Below are positions 44,111-55,689 of a DNA stretch of 64,000 nucleotides, in pieces. Both the position numbers and the translations under genes were made by a program. Source of the stretch: Neoceratodus forsteri (Eukaryota > Chordata > Ceratodontiformes > Ceratodontidae); assembly GCA_016271365.2 (NCBI GenBank), contig CM057456.1, positions 167,603,501 through 167,667,500 on the forward strand, in the 5' to 3' direction. Under the pieces are notes generated by a model. That model was not told where the DNA came from, searched no databases, and worked only from the letters and a program-made list of their open reading frames with translations. Each line of letters starts with the position of its first letter. Positions within the stretch are counted from its first letter, which is position 1.

Positions 44111-44330
44111 AGAAACTTTGTGTGTAGTGCCAGTCTTGACCCCAGAGGATATGCTTTGGATCCCATTCTAGTGAGCTGAGTTCGGCAGTGAGCTCACTGG
44201 CCCAGCTGAGGGGGGAGCATAAGGGGTGGCACTGTTATGCGACAGACCACTCCCAGCCAGGGAATGAGTGCTGCAGGGTTGACCACATGGGTCCAGGTAC
44301 CATAGAGTGAAGTAGACCCCGGAGTCAGTT
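44111..44330 (+). repeat. Dispersed repeat, related to 55110-55330 (inverted)
   Basis: aagaaactttgtgtgtagtg, gtgagctgagttc, ggcagggaatga-like and ccaggtaccata blocks appear here and, reverse-complemented and in the same order, at 55110-55330. Function and class unknown. Confidence 0.72.
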
Positions 44331-44339
44331 GAATAACCA

Positions 44340-45270
44340 ATTATGACTGACTTACAACACATTGTGACTGATATTTTCAAGTAGTTTAAAATTTAAGACT
44401 GCGACTCAGTAAAAAAATCCAACCAATTTTTTCAACTTGTGCCATTGAGGAATTTTATTTATGTACTAGCAAGTTGTACTTTTTAAGCACAAATAGTTGG
44501 AACAATTTATACATACATATCAATCAATATGTCTTTCTTAATTTTATAGTTTTGTATTCAAATCCCTATCTTATCACATTTCCATAATCCAGGTACTGTA
44601 ATTTTAAGACAAGTGCAGTGTTGTACAGGTTTAAGTATATTTAAACAACCAAAAATGTGCTCACAAACCATAATATTCAAAATCTATTAATGTTACATTA
44701 ACACAAACTGACCCAAGTTATGCCCATCCTTGGTGAGCTTCCTATTAGAAAGCTGTGAACTGCATGGTAAGTTTTAAATACAAACTTATACTTGCCACTG
44801 GTGAAGAACACATCCCCAGTGTTCCAGCAGGAAGGCCTCCCACAACAAGGCACAAGCACTAGGACAAGACACAAGACTATATTACTTGTACCAAGTACTA
44901 CTGACGTGTAGTAAAAGTGATTCTTTGGCACTGAAATGGACTAAGCTAGTTTCTCATGTAGCCTACAGTTTTCCCTCTGTGCACTTCCAGTATTGCAGCA
45001 TTGTATCAATATACATTATATTAGTAAAAAGGGAATCAGATTTTGGATTCTGCGTTAAAATGTTAAAAAATTCACTTGTTTCAGTGAATGGAATGAATAC
45101 CTCAAACATGTTGACATATGCAACTGGCAAAAGACCCATACCTAGGACATCAAAAACAGAGGTGGACAGAATTGTACAGGGTATCTGTTGTAAGAAAACA
45201 AAATGCAGATAAACTGCACACAGACATACAGTACATACTTAAACACAAACAATTAAAAATAGAATAATGG
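44340..45270. other. No recognised feature
   Basis: AT-rich sequence. The 108-codon open frame at 44886-45212 has no recognisable motif and is not called. Confidence 0.4.
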
Positions 45271-45271
45271 A

Positions 45272-45363
45272 TAGGTTACTGTTTATTACTGGTGAGTAAT
45301 ACCATTGAGAGGTTCCTGTGTCCAGAACCTCGAGATGGTATCACTCACCGGTAATGAAATGTA
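45272..45363. repeat. Hairpin with about 45-bp arms
   Basis: aggttactgtttattactgg and ggtgagtaataccattgaga pair imperfectly with tctcgaggttctgg-type sequence and ccggtaatgaaatgtaacct on the other side. The axis is near 45318. A foldback or MITE-like unit. Confidence 0.75.
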
Positions 45364-45804
45364 ACCTGTTATTTTTTTTAATATATGGATCTGAAAAAAT
45401 AATTTTTGAGGCATTTTGCAACTGGGCGGTCAGCAGCTCCAGTGAAGGAATTTCACAGTCCTGGCCGACCACCTCATTGCCTCGCTAAGAGGTCCCCCCT
45501 CCTTCCCGTGAGTGGGGGTATAGCTCGAAAGGGTTTGTTTTACATATCCTGGTGAGTCGTACCTTTCGTTTGTTTGGGTGATGCAGGGCAGCCACATAAT
45601 TCCATTTTTTGAAGGAAACACAGGGAATGTGGAGGACGCGATCAGGACTCAATGCACTCTCACTAAGTGAGGGACCACCGCCATATTTTTGAGACTGTTC
45701 AACCTGCCCACTGACAGACAGCAGCCAATCACATGTCGCATAGAGGAAGCATTATTTTGATTGACTCTGGATGGCATTGCCTGCTGAGGAGACTAGTGTG
45801 CTTG

Positions 45805-45890
45805 TGTTCTTCAGTTTTACTGATAATAGTATCGTTCAGAGCGTTGAACGATAGTATTATGGGCTCAGAATGATACTATTATCAGTCTGC
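45805..45890. repeat. Triple alternating inverted motif
   Basis: ctgataatagtatcgttc is followed by its inverse gaacgatagtattat and then by atgatactattatcag, the inverse of the first again, so two mutually exclusive hairpins can form. Confidence 0.7.
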
Positions 45891-46219
45891 ATCAGTGGTA
45901 TTATCACTTTAGGAGCAGTGATATTACCAGATTTTTTTTTGTATGCTTTATGATTGTATTATTTTTGAAATTCATGTATTAAAACAGAAGAATAGGACAC
46001 TTTAATCCTTACTGAATACATTAAACAAAAAGAATTCCAATGGGCCCAAGGGACCTAATCAAACCAAACAACAGATATAAATTGAATGTTATGCAATGGG
46101 GTGTGCAACAAGTGTTCCCCCAATTTTATGTTGTTATTAGTTGAAAGCCTAATAACTGAACTAGAAAATGTGAGTGGTGAATTAAAGTAATCATAGAGAA
46201 CAACAAATGCAGCCAGTCA

Positions 46220-46390
46220 GGATTTTTTGAATAAAACTAATAAAGACCTGGAAGACTATGAAGATAATATCATTAATCAAAAACTAAGAAATTTTAGAAA
46301 GGAATTTGGAAAGGATGTGAATGATTATAAAGATAGAAAAGTCTATTCATTCATAGAAAATCCAGAATACATACATACAAATGAATAACC
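46220..46390 (+). other. Short coding-like segment of unknown type
   Basis: An open stretch without ATG encodes TNKDLEDYEDNIINQKLRNF and FRKEFGKDVNDYKDRKVYSF before a stop at 46386. The charged, helix-prone composition and the DYKDRKVYSF ending look more like protein than random AT-rich DNA. I do not recognise a family. It may be a small fragment of a retroelement ORF. Confidence 0.3.
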
Positions 46391-46399
46391 CTGAATCAG

Positions 46400-47775
46400 A
46401 TTCTGATACTCCAATGGCAGTTAAGTAAGTGACAGGCACAACGCAGCATCCAACATCTCACAAATCTAACCATTACTTTTAACTTTTTAACTTGGAGCTT
46501 GCTTTTCCTATGAATTAATAGGAAAGCGGCAATATAATTAGTGTTTAATAGAAGAAGCAATAAACGATTGTGCTGGTGAAGATGAAGAAGTGGGAGTTTG
46601 AAATAAATGGCACAAAGAATCAGTTATTTAAAGCAGAAAAATCTCTAGTGAGTAGGCAATTGAACATTGCAACTTGCAGCTAGGTACCACAATCTAACAT
46701 TAAAAAGCAAAATGTTACCTCCTGTAAACTCCAGGCTCTGACTTGCTCGACTTTCCTTCTGGTCTACTGTGTTCCTTAAGTTCTCAGTCTGGCTGCCGAA
46801 TGCTGCCACAGTGTTGCCTGCCCCGCAGCCTGTCTGTGTCCACCCAGCCCAGTCCCATCCATTCCTAGTTCAAGGGTGTGCCCAGACTTCTCCTGTGTGT
46901 GCCATGGCCGGCTGATTGCATTGTTGTTTGGCCAGTTAGTTTAGCTTCCGCAGTTTTTCCGGCTGTTTTGTCCTGTCCTAGTACATTACTGCCATACGGC
47001 CTGCTGACTGCCTGACTACACGATGTTCGATGAGTCATAGATGACTCCCTTCCCTTACTTGCTGCACACACATCTGCTCAGCTCTTTGGATCTCTCTTGT
47101 CCTCCCCATGGCCACGGCACTGATGAATGATGATAAATCCAAGTCTGAGGGAGTTTCTCACTCCCTACCCTGGGCCTACCCTAACCTCTCTGAGTCCAGG
47201 ACCGGGCCCGCAGCCCACACCCCTCCATTCACTCTCTGCTTTCTCAGGGCTGCCTGGGTTTCTCTCATCTCCTCTGCTTCTCTCACTCTCAAGTCTCTCA
47301 AGTCTCTGCACACCAACCGGATAGTCGTGCAGACATGCACTGAAAAGGCCACAAAAGAAACTTTTAAAAAAATTGTATCCTGAGCACTCCTAGAGACGTC
47401 TCTCCTTGAATAAACTTTGCTGGCCAAGAACTGTTGTTTCCCTCACCTCATGGCTCGTGGCAGTGGTGCACACAACTCCTGGCTCCTACCTATCTCTCAC
47501 TACGCATTAGGGGATCAGAGGCTTGGTGACAAGGAGCCAAGGGTACAGATTTAATTGGTTGAATTGAAGACAGCAAGTACACCCCACAAAATAAAAAAAA
47601 TCTGGTTGAGGGTTTGGATGGACTGAGATTCCAAGTATGCTGACAGTCAGGCAAACCTTAAAATCCTCAACTTCAGGTGAATGCAACTCCATTTAAGTAT
47701 GACTGCAATTTAAGGCAATTGCAACTAATTCCAACTGCACTAAATTGCAGCCGACGATTCCGACTGCTGAAGGCG
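46400..47775. other. No recognised feature
   Basis: Contains a C/T-rich stretch at 46730-47300. Its open frames on both strands are low-complexity and have no recognisable domain. Confidence 0.4.
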
Positions 47776-47779
47776 ACTC

Positions 47780-49015
47780 CGGGGTCTAGAGTGAATACAA
47801 CTATCCTCTTGGCATGGGGCCATGCACTTCTACACCTATGAGTGGCAGAAGGCCCTGTACATTCACTGATAGATGGACACTTTCCCCAGTGTGTCTGTAT
47901 CTGCAGTCATACAAAAATGCAGGGACCAGAGGGCCCTGCATTTCTGAAGTGCATCAGACAGACCCATGAAGCCCACCACACAGCCCCATAAATTCTTGAC
48001 ATCCACCACTACACAGACAGACCCTGCAATTCTGTAAACAGATGGAGTCTTCCCTTGGCACTGGGCTGAAAGGGCCCTACACATCTGCATCCTTTCAAGT
48101 AGGTCCCAAAAAGACTTGCGTGAATGAGGATACAATTCCACCATCTCAAAGAGAAAGGAAATTTTTGCAAAACATACGAACATACAAATGTGCCAACAGA
48201 ACCAGACCACCTGGTCTATCTACATTTGCTCGAGTGTGCAGCTAGCACCAGATTAGGTAACCTAATGCCACAAAAGAAGAGAAATGTACTGTTTGGGTTT
48301 CCAGCCCTAACTTCACACCCCACTCCCCGAGCAGAAAAAAGAAAAAAAAAATAGGGTTTATGGTCCCTAGAGCCTTGGTAAATAAGTGTTGGGGTCTTCC
48401 TTGTGGTTATCGACACTAATGCCCACCCCCTTCCCTTAGAAAGCAATGTTACACATGATTTCCTTTTTTTTGTTGGCAACATGTGGTGACACATACTCCT
48501 CTACCTTTAAAGAGTGTATCACTATGAGGTACTGGCTTGGAGCTGTACCTTGTGCTTCAGACAGGAGGTTGTGGGCTGGGGAGGGCAGAGCATGAGGTTT
48601 GACAACCCCAAGGAAGACAGCCCCATTTATTTGCCAAGACTCCGGAGAACCAAAACCTTATATTTTTTTCCTTTGCTGCTTTGCTTTGGGGTAGGGTTGG
48701 AAACCAAAATACCACATTTTCCTACTTTTGTGGTATTGTTACTTTAACTGGTGGATTAACAAAGTTATGTGCAAAGAGTAGACATATTCTTTGCAAAAAA
48801 TGTATTCATGCACCAGTTAGGGTTCAAAAGTAGGGAAACTATGGAGTTAGAGTTTTGGGTCTCTGGAGCCATGATGAGTCAGTGGTGGGGGCTTCCTTAG
48901 GGTTGTCAACCATAATGCTCACCCCTCCCACTGGCCCATAGCCTTCTGTTTGAAACATGAGTTACAGCTCCAAGCCAGTCCCTCACAGTGATACACTCTT
49001 CAAATGTAAGAAAGT
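47780..49015 (+). repeat. Complex dispersed repeat with internal inverted copies
   Basis: 47861-48130 matches the reverse complement of 54840-55045 (agggaccagagggcc, agatggagtcttcccttgg, gaatgaggata blocks). From 48340 on there are alternating orientations of one unit: ggggtcttccttgtggttat (48390), then caaccccaaggaagacagcc (48604), then ggggcttccttagggttgtc (48888). Each is paired with a ccaagactc or gagtctt-like block. Part of the same family as 54390-55400. Confidence 0.65.
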
Positions 49016-49382
49016 ATATCTCACCACATTTTGCCAATACAAATAAGGAGCTAGATACATAGAATGTGATGGCAGATGAGGACCACCAGGCCCATCTAGT
49101 CTGACCATATTCCCTACCCCCCCCAAGTGTCCCTTGGCTACCCTTTCTGTGCTGTTACTAGGGTTTCCTTATGTCTATTCCATACATTTTTGAATGCTTT
49201 CACTGTTTGCACCCCTATCACTTCCTTGGGAAGGTTATTCCAGACATCTACCACCCTTTCAGTGAAGAAGTATTTCATTGCATTCCCCTGATTCTAACTC
49301 CCTCCAGCCTCATATCATGACCCCTTGTTTTTGAGCATTCTTTTTTCTGAAAGAGGCCCTTCCCAGGCCCCCCTTGAGGTAT

Positions 49383-50600
49383 TTAAAAGTCTCTGTCATA
49401 TCCCCTCTCCTTACTTTTCTCCAACAAATACATGTCGAGGTCTGCTAGCCTTTCCTCATATGTCTTCTGGTACAGCTCTTGCACCATCTTTGTAGCCCTC
49501 CTTTGGACTGCCTCCAGTTTGTCTATGTCCTTTCTGAGATGCAGTCTCCAGAACTGTATGCAGTGTTCCAGATGAGGCCTCACCAGTGATCTGTAAAGTA
49601 GCAACATCACTTCCTGTTTTCTACTGGAGATGCCTCTCCCTTTGCACCCCTACATACCACCATCCTTACCACTTTCTCACACTTCTTGGATATTTTTAGG
49701 TCACCTGTTATAATCACACCCAAATTCCCTTCCCGCATGGTGGTTGTCAGCATTCCCCCGCCCTATTGAATACTTTTCTCCCCGATTCCTATGCCCCAAG
49801 GGCATAATTTTACATCTTTTAGCATCAAATTTCAGTTGCCACACCCTTGACCATTTCATGAGCTTACCAATCTCTCTTCTCATCCTTTCCACCCCTTCAG
49901 TGTATCAACTGTATTGCAGATCTTTGTGTCATCTCCAAATAGACACACTTCCCCCACCCCTCTGCAATGTCACATATGAAGACATTAAAGTGGACTGACC
50001 CCAGCACCAATCCCTGGAGTACCCTGCTTGTCACCTCCATCTCCATGGATTGAGCTCCATTCACTACCACTCTTTGTGCCCTCCCTCTTAGCCAATTAGT
50101 AACCCAGTTCACTAACCTGTGCCCCAATCCAAGTCTGCTCAACTTGTTTATTAGCCTTCTATGTGGAACGGTGTCGAAGGCCTTACTAAAGTCAACATAG
50201 GCCACATCTACTACCCTCCCCCCCATTCTACCACTCTAGTTACCCAATTGAAGAAATCTATCAGGTTTGTATGGCAGGACCTACCTGCTGTTAAACCATG
50301 CAGCTTTGGATCCTGCTGTCTGCTGGATTCCAGGACCTCCACAATTCTTTCCTTTAGCAGTGCTTCCATCATTTTCCCCACCACTGAGGTTAGGCTGACT
50401 GGCCTATAATTATCCACCTCCTCCCTACTCCCACTCTTGTGGATAGGACAACATTTGCCCTTCTTCCATCTGACAGGACCACCCCTGTCTCCAATGATTT
50501 ATTGACTAATTCTGCCGGGGCACTGCCAGTTCATTTCTGAGCTCTTTTAGTATTCTGTGTTAAATTCCATCAGATCCCATTGGCTTGTCTACTTTTAGCT
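49383..50600 (-). pseudogene. CR1-like RT and C-terminus
   Basis: Blocks on the minus strand: DNYRPVSLTSVVGKMMEALL (50350-50417), HGLTAGRSCHTNLIDFF, DVAYVDFSKAFDTVPHRRL (near 50190), WLRGRAQRVVVNG, then a degraded FADD region (CVYLEMTQRS where FADDTK is expected, after a frameshift near 49950), EWSRVWQLKFDAKRCKI-like sequence, and LLYRSLVRPHLEHCIQFWRL near 49600. The catalytic second half of the palm is shifted out of frame. Confidence 0.88.
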
Positions 50601-50899
50601 TTTCAAGCTCTTTTATGACTTTCTCCTCTATGAATGGGCTGCTATGTATTCCCTGTCCCTGCATTCCTTTCTCTGTCAATGGTGGTTTCCTCCATCCTTC
50701 TTTCGTAAATACGGATCAGAAATATTTATTCAGAATTTCTGCCTTTTCCTGATCTTCCTCAGCAGAGCCTCCTCCTTCCTTTTTAAGCCTTACTATCCCT
50801 TACCTAGTCTTTCTTTTTTCACTGAGGTATCTCAAAAGGATCTTGTCTCTTTTCTTAAGCAACTTGGCTATCCTTTCCTTTGTTCTTGCTTCTGCCTTT

Positions 50900-51900
50900 C
50901 TAACTTCCTTCAGTTTTTTCATGTTTGTACCCCTATCTTAATCTCCCTGTGCTTCTTTGTATTTTCTGAATGCATTCCTTTTTTTATTCACCCTTCTAGC
51001 CACCTCACTGGTGAAACATAGCAGTTTCTTCCTTCTCTTATTTTAACTTCCCTGCCTGATGCACATATTAATAGCTTCTTCTATTGCACCCATTAGATTT
51101 GTCCATTGCTTGTCCACCATTTCCAGTCCTTCACTGCCCTGTAATTCTCCCACTAGACATTCCCCTAACTTTGCAAAATCGACCCTTTTAAATTCCATGA
51201 TTTTTACCCTTGTGTGGCAGGACTCCTTCTCTTTTTCCACAGAAAGCCACACCTTGCAGTGATCACTGGACCCTAGATGGTTGCCTTTCCATACATCTGT
51301 AACCCTATCCCCAATGGTGAGCACCAGGTCCAAAATAGCTCCCTCTCTGGTGGGCTCCATCACCAGCTGCCTGAGTTCTGCCCCTTGCCAAGCTTTCAGG
51401 ACAGCCATGCTCCTTGCTGTAGCTGCAGTATACAGTACATTTTCCAGCTGATGTTGGGCAAAATGTTAAAAGTACTGTTTATCTGCCTTAATACCTGTTT
51501 AATCCTTGTGATTCCTGCTGTCCTTTGCCCCTCATTTGATACCCTACTCCCCAACATGTATCAGCTGTTAATCCACTGTACCCCAATGTCAATGTATGTA
51601 CTCGTTGTAACTAAATATGTATTCACCCAATTCTATTGTACTCTACACCTATTGTATGTATTCATTGTAACTAATCCTGGATCTCCCCTGAAAAAGGGAT
51701 CTCTGGTATCAGAGGGCTTACCTGGTTACCAAAATCTAAATAAATAAATATTGAAGTCACCCATAACTAGTACATTCTCTCAAGCCATCATTTTGTATTT
51801 GGATTCCAATAGTTCCTTATCTATCTCCTCCCATTGTCCTGGAGGACTGTAGACCACTTCTGCCCCAATTGCTACCCCACTTCCTGACTCCAGAGTTATC
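50900..51900 (-). pseudogene. CR1-like endonuclease and linker, split
   Basis: The 51043-51408 frame gives ELRQLVMEPTREGAILDLVL and NHLGSSDHCKVWLSV (SDH box). The upstream part resumes after the 51430-51751 insert: VLVMGDFN at about 51752-51775 directly abuts it, preceded by VVYSPPGQW-like sequence near 51850. The insert therefore lies just after the conserved GDFN motif. Confidence 0.85.
51430..51751 (+). mobile_element. Short LINE/SINE-like insert in endonuclease
   Basis: About 320 bp of non-CR1 sequence ending in aaatctaaataaataaata on the plus strand, the A-rich repeat tail of a retroposon. It contains a small inverted motif, ggatctcccctgaaaaaggg. It splits CR1 coding sequence cleanly. 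The family is unknown. Confidence 0.65.
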
Positions 51901-52379
51901 CACAAAGCCTTTGCCCCTACCTGACCCCCCCCATTTCTCTGTCACCTTATTTCCTTCGTTAATGTACATGGCCACACCTCCCCCCGCTTCCCACTCCTGT
52001 CTCTCGGGTATATGTTATACCCTGGTACTTCTACTTCCCAGGCATGGCTCTCTGAGTATCACATCTCGGCAACAGCCACAAAGTCCAGCTCTCCCTCAGT
52101 CATTAAGGCCATCAGGTCTGGGATTTTGTTTGCCAGGCTATGGGAATTAGTATACATGCCTCTCCAAGTTTTGCTTCCCATTTTTTTGTGTTCCCACCTC
52201 TGCCCTTGTGTGATCTCTCCTGCTCCTTTCTGCTATCACCCTCAGATTGGGCTCTATGTCCAGTCCTTATGCTGCCATTTGCCATCTTCTGCTTACCATG
52301 TGACATACCTGCTTTTGGGGGAGTGAATGCTGGGTTCCCCTCTTTTTTGAGGTCCTCCACCTCAGACTTCCCCCTCCTA

Positions 52380-53320
52380 GTTTAAATGCCCTATGGTGAC
52401 ATCAAATATTTGCTCTAGAGCCCATACTCCCTGCCTTGTCAGGTGCAGGCCATCATACCTGAAGAATTTCCTTTCCCAGAGGTGCCCCCATGCTCCAATG
52501 AAATGGTAACCTTTAGCCTGATACCCAGTCCATAGCCATGTGTTGAATTCTTTGATTTCCTTCTCCCTTATCCTTTGTGAGCTATCGCATTTGCCCCATA
52601 TGGGGAGAACCTCAGAGAAGACTAGAGAGGATGAATGAGTGGCCAAATGATCATATAGTTTAATTAGGATCTGCTTGGCCTTCTCCACTGACTGGCTAGC
52701 CAGATCATTCATCCCCAGGTGTACCATGGTTATGATGTCCTCTCCTGTTCTTCCCATATATGACATGATAAAGACTTTCAAATACCTTAGAGGAATAAAT
52801 AGGGTACAGGAGGGGAGCATATTTCAGAGAAGAAAATGCACAAGGGCAAGGGGACATAATATGAGGCTGGATGGAGAGAGGAAGGGAGGGAGGGAGGTTT
52901 AGGGGGAATGCTAGGAAGTATTTTTTCATGGAGAGGGTGGTGGATCCATGGAACAGCTTACCAGCGGAGGTGGTGGAAGTAAAAACAATACAGGGATTTA
53001 AAAGTGCATGGGATAAGCATAAAGACACCCTGCTGTACAGCAGAGTGGGGGAAAGGCAGTCCAGATGAAAGTGAGGATGGCCAAACCAAGTAGGGAAATG
53101 GGCAAATAGCAGACTAGGTGAGCTGTATGGTCCTTATCTGCCGACAGAGTCAATGTTTCTGTTTCCACCAATTTCCCAATGTGAATGGTGTCTTGCTTTT
53201 CCTAGGCTCCCAGAAGGCATTTGACCATCACTTCTGATTGTGCACAGTCCCTTAGGTGGGTTTCCACTCCTCTTAACATGGAGTCTCCCACAATAAGTAT
53301 TCTTCTTGCCTTTGTTTTAT
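52380..53320 (-). pseudogene. CR1-like ORF1 with SGNH/GDSL-type esterase domain, split
   Basis: CR1 ORF1 proteins often carry a lipase/esterase-like SGNH fold of uncertain role in RNA handling or membrane association. Here RILIVGDSMLRGVETHLRDC (53230-53300) gives the nucleophile GDS box at 53280-53288. After a 400-bp opposite-strand insert the protein resumes with DIITMVHLGMNDLASQSVEK (GxND box near 52700), LVFSEVLPIWG, HFIGAWGHLWER and RYDGLHLTRQG (Asp/His box near 52450). The catalytic Ser, Asn and Asp/His positions are all visible. The downstream half is a 147-codon open frame. Confidence 0.85.
52764..53164 (+). mobile_element. CR1-like 3' end inserted in ORF1 of the opposite-strand CR1
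   Basis: A plus-strand fragment of the same family: MIKTFKYLRGINRVQEGSIF, ARGHNMRLDGER, then YFFMERVVDPWNSLPAEVVE at 52917-52985 and the tail tatggtccttatctgccgac. It interrupts the SGNH esterase between the GDS and GxND boxes. Confidence 0.85.
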
Positions 53321-53369
53321 TATTTAATGCACTCTTGCCTCTGTTTGTCACTTCAGGATGTCATCCTAC

Positions 53370-53930
53370 TTCTTTTGTTAGCTTTTTCTCCTCCTTGATG
53401 TGGCTGGTGACCCCTTCCTTAGTTAGAGGAGAAAAGTGATTTGTTAGGGTAATGGGTTCAGTGTGGAATGCATTCACCTGATCCCTTCTACTGCTTCTTC
53501 TGCCTTTCCCTAGCTCCACCTGCCAACCTCATGGACCAGAATGCCTTTGTGGGAGTGGTACTCCAGACTGGATCTGAGATCTGTGAGTATGAGTGAGCAA
53601 TGTCCCATCTCTGTACTGCCTGTGCTGCAGTAGGGAGATTTCTGCCCATGCTTCTCTTAGCTGTTCCTTCAGCTCACTCAGGGTTCAGCAAATGGAGCAA
53701 TGCCCTATTGCTCAGAGATGTCCTCTGTGGAAAAGCACTCCTCACCCATGGCAACCAATGATATCCACCCCTGTTGATATCATGCCTTCCTCCTAGGTAT
53801 GGAGTTTGCTGTTTCCGTCTTTTTTTTCCTTCTTCCCTGGTAACCCGGTATGAAGCTGGAGCCTGCGGTACTGGAGGTTCCTGTTCCTGTTCCAAACAGG
53901 ATATTCTACCTATCAATCAGTGCAATATCT
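53370..53930 (-). pseudogene. CR1-like ORF1 N-terminal part
   Basis: On the minus strand LSELKEQLREAWAEISLLQH (53620-53690) is a predicted coiled-coil helix, followed toward the esterase by a Ser/Thr/Lys-rich linker ending in NNKTKARRILIVGDS. Upstream is a frame with EQEQEPPVPQAPASYRV. CR1 ORF1 often has a zinc finger or coiled coil before the esterase. I see no clear zinc finger. Confidence 0.65.
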
Positions 53931-54389
53931 ATAACTTTATATCAGGAACAGGGTGGCTGGATGGGTGGAGGGGCAGGTGTGTGGGAGACCGTCTCCACTG
54001 TTCTGCTCCCTGTGTGCCCTGTGTTAGGCTAGGCTGCTCTCTACCTGACTGAGGTATGTCTGGTCCCCAGAGCAGCTTGCTGCCTAAAGCCCTGTCTTGT
54101 AGTCCTGTCAAAAAACAATCAGTGGTGTCCCCTGACACTGGATGAGAATAAGCCACATTCTGTCAGTGGGGCTGGTGCAGAGGACTATTTGAGGCTCCCT
54201 GGTGATGAAAAGAGAATCGGCATCTTTTTCTGAATACTCTAAGTAACCATCTGATTGGCTAGCCACCACAGTTCGTCTCTGCTGAACTGTTCCCAATGTT
54301 CCACTTTCTGTGTACCCTGTATCAGGCTAGGCTGCTCTCTCCCTAGCTGAGGTATGTGTAACTTCGTAGGCTCAGAGAAAAGGGTGGGT

Positions 54390-55400
54390 GTTAGTGTTGA
54401 TAACCACAAGCAAGACCCCACCACTGATTCACCAAGACTCTGGAGACACGCTTCAAAGGTAGAGAAGTATGCCTCACCAGATGTTGCCAACATAATTTGT
54501 TGTATCTATCATCATTGAGTGCCTTGTGGGCCCTGTGTGAAGACAGAAGATCACATCTGATGTTGTTTGTACAGGGAAGGGGTGTGCATTATGGTAGACA
54601 ACCCCAAGGAAGACCCCACCACTGATTTGCCAAGACTCTACTGTAGAGAGCCAAAACCCTAAAATATTTTTTTCTTTTTGCTGCTTAGGGGTTGATATGA
54701 GGAGTTAGGGTTGGAAACCCTAATGCCACATTTCCCAATTTTTGTGGCATTAAGTTGAACCCTAACTGGTGCATTAACAAACTTTTTGCAAAGGATTTCC
54801 TGTCTTTTTGAGAAAGTGGAAATATATCCTCATTCATGCATGTCCCTTTGTGACCTGCATGAACAGATAAAGATGTGCAGGTCCTTTTTGCCCTGCACCA
54901 AGGGAAGACTCCATCTGCCTACAGAAGTGCAGTGACAGATGCCAATAATTCATGGTCTGGTAGACTGCAGATGTGCATGGCCCTCTGGTCCCTGTACTTC
55001 CAAGTGGCCACAGATACAGCCACGCAGGGTAAAGAGTCCATCTGTCAGTTAATGCACAGGCATTCTGCCACCTATAGGTGCAAAGGTATAGGGCTCCATT
55101 CCAAGAGGACAGTTGTCTTCAATATATGGTACCTGGGCCCCTGCAGACAACCCTTCAGCTTTCATTCCCTGCCTTGGGGGGTGTTGCATGCCATTTCCAT
55201 CCTCCCCTTACCCCATCCAGCTGGATCAGGGAGCTTGCCCCTGAACTCAGCTCACCAGTATGGGATGACAAAGCATAGCCACTGGGTACAAGACTGGCAC
55301 CACACACAAAGTTTCTTACCAAATATATATAAAGTGAAGTCACCCAGGATGAAGTGCAGTGCTGCAGAATTCTACAGTAGAGTTACTGCAGTAAACAATG
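54390..55400 (-). repeat. Complex dispersed repeat, inverse of 44.1 and 47.8-48.8 kb segments
   Basis: 54410-54445 and 54600-54650 carry gaccccaccactgattyrcc-type blocks in tandem. 54840-55045 is the inverse of 47861-48130, and 55110-55330 the inverse of 44111-44330. A 186-codon open frame at 54875-55435 covers part of it, but no domain is visible and it matches non-coding copies elsewhere, so it is not called as a gene. Confidence 0.65.
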
Positions 55401-55475
55401 GAATTTCAATGGGAGTTAATTTTGTCGTGCAGTAAACCTGTGACACTGTGCTTCATCCTGGCTGACTTATTTGAC

Positions 55476-55500
55476 TATATATATATGTGTGTGTGTGTGC

Positions 55501-55560
<60 letters not shown>

Positions 55561-55569
55561 CTATGTATC

Positions 55570-55632
<63 letters not shown>
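55476..55632. repeat. (TA)n microsatellite with short (GT)n start
   Basis: About 150 bp of almost pure TA with a GTGTGTGTGTGT run at its left end and a ctatgtatctata interruption near 55560. Self-complementary and able to form cruciforms. Tyr/Ile-repeat frames across it are artefacts. Confidence 0.97.
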
Positions 55633-55634
<2 letters not shown>

Positions 55635-55689
55635 TGGCAAAAACTATATTTAATGTATCATTTAGGGTTAAAGCATAAAAAATCAGGAA

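Larger units (their letters stand above)
49053..54360 (-). mobile_element. CR1-like LINE, nearly full length, twice interrupted
   Basis: A minus-strand LINE whose 3' UTR is at 49053-49110 (plus strand gatacatagaatgtgatggc, aggcccatctagtctgacc). Going upstream: ORF2 C-terminus (49383-49700), RT (49897-50600), linker and endonuclease (50900-51900), ORF1 with an SGNH-esterase domain (52380-53320), a more N-terminal coiled/low-complexity part (53370-53930), and a 5' region with two related blocks about 300 bp apart (54005-54062 and 54305-54361). Foreign inserts at 51430-51751 and 52764-53164 split the endonuclease and ORF1. Frames are broken in many places, more so than in the copy at 41.2-43.9 kb. 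Both ORFs in one copy is unusual, as most CR1 copies are 5' truncated. Confidence 0.88.

Noticed and set aside
50644..51021. 125-codon plus-strand frame rich in Phe/Leu/Ser
   Set aside because: Antisense to LINE linker sequence; hydrophobicity comes from the C/T-rich strand.
54875..55435. 186-codon plus-strand frame
   Set aside because: Covers a dispersed repeat whose other copies (44.1, 47.9 kb) are not open; no domain.
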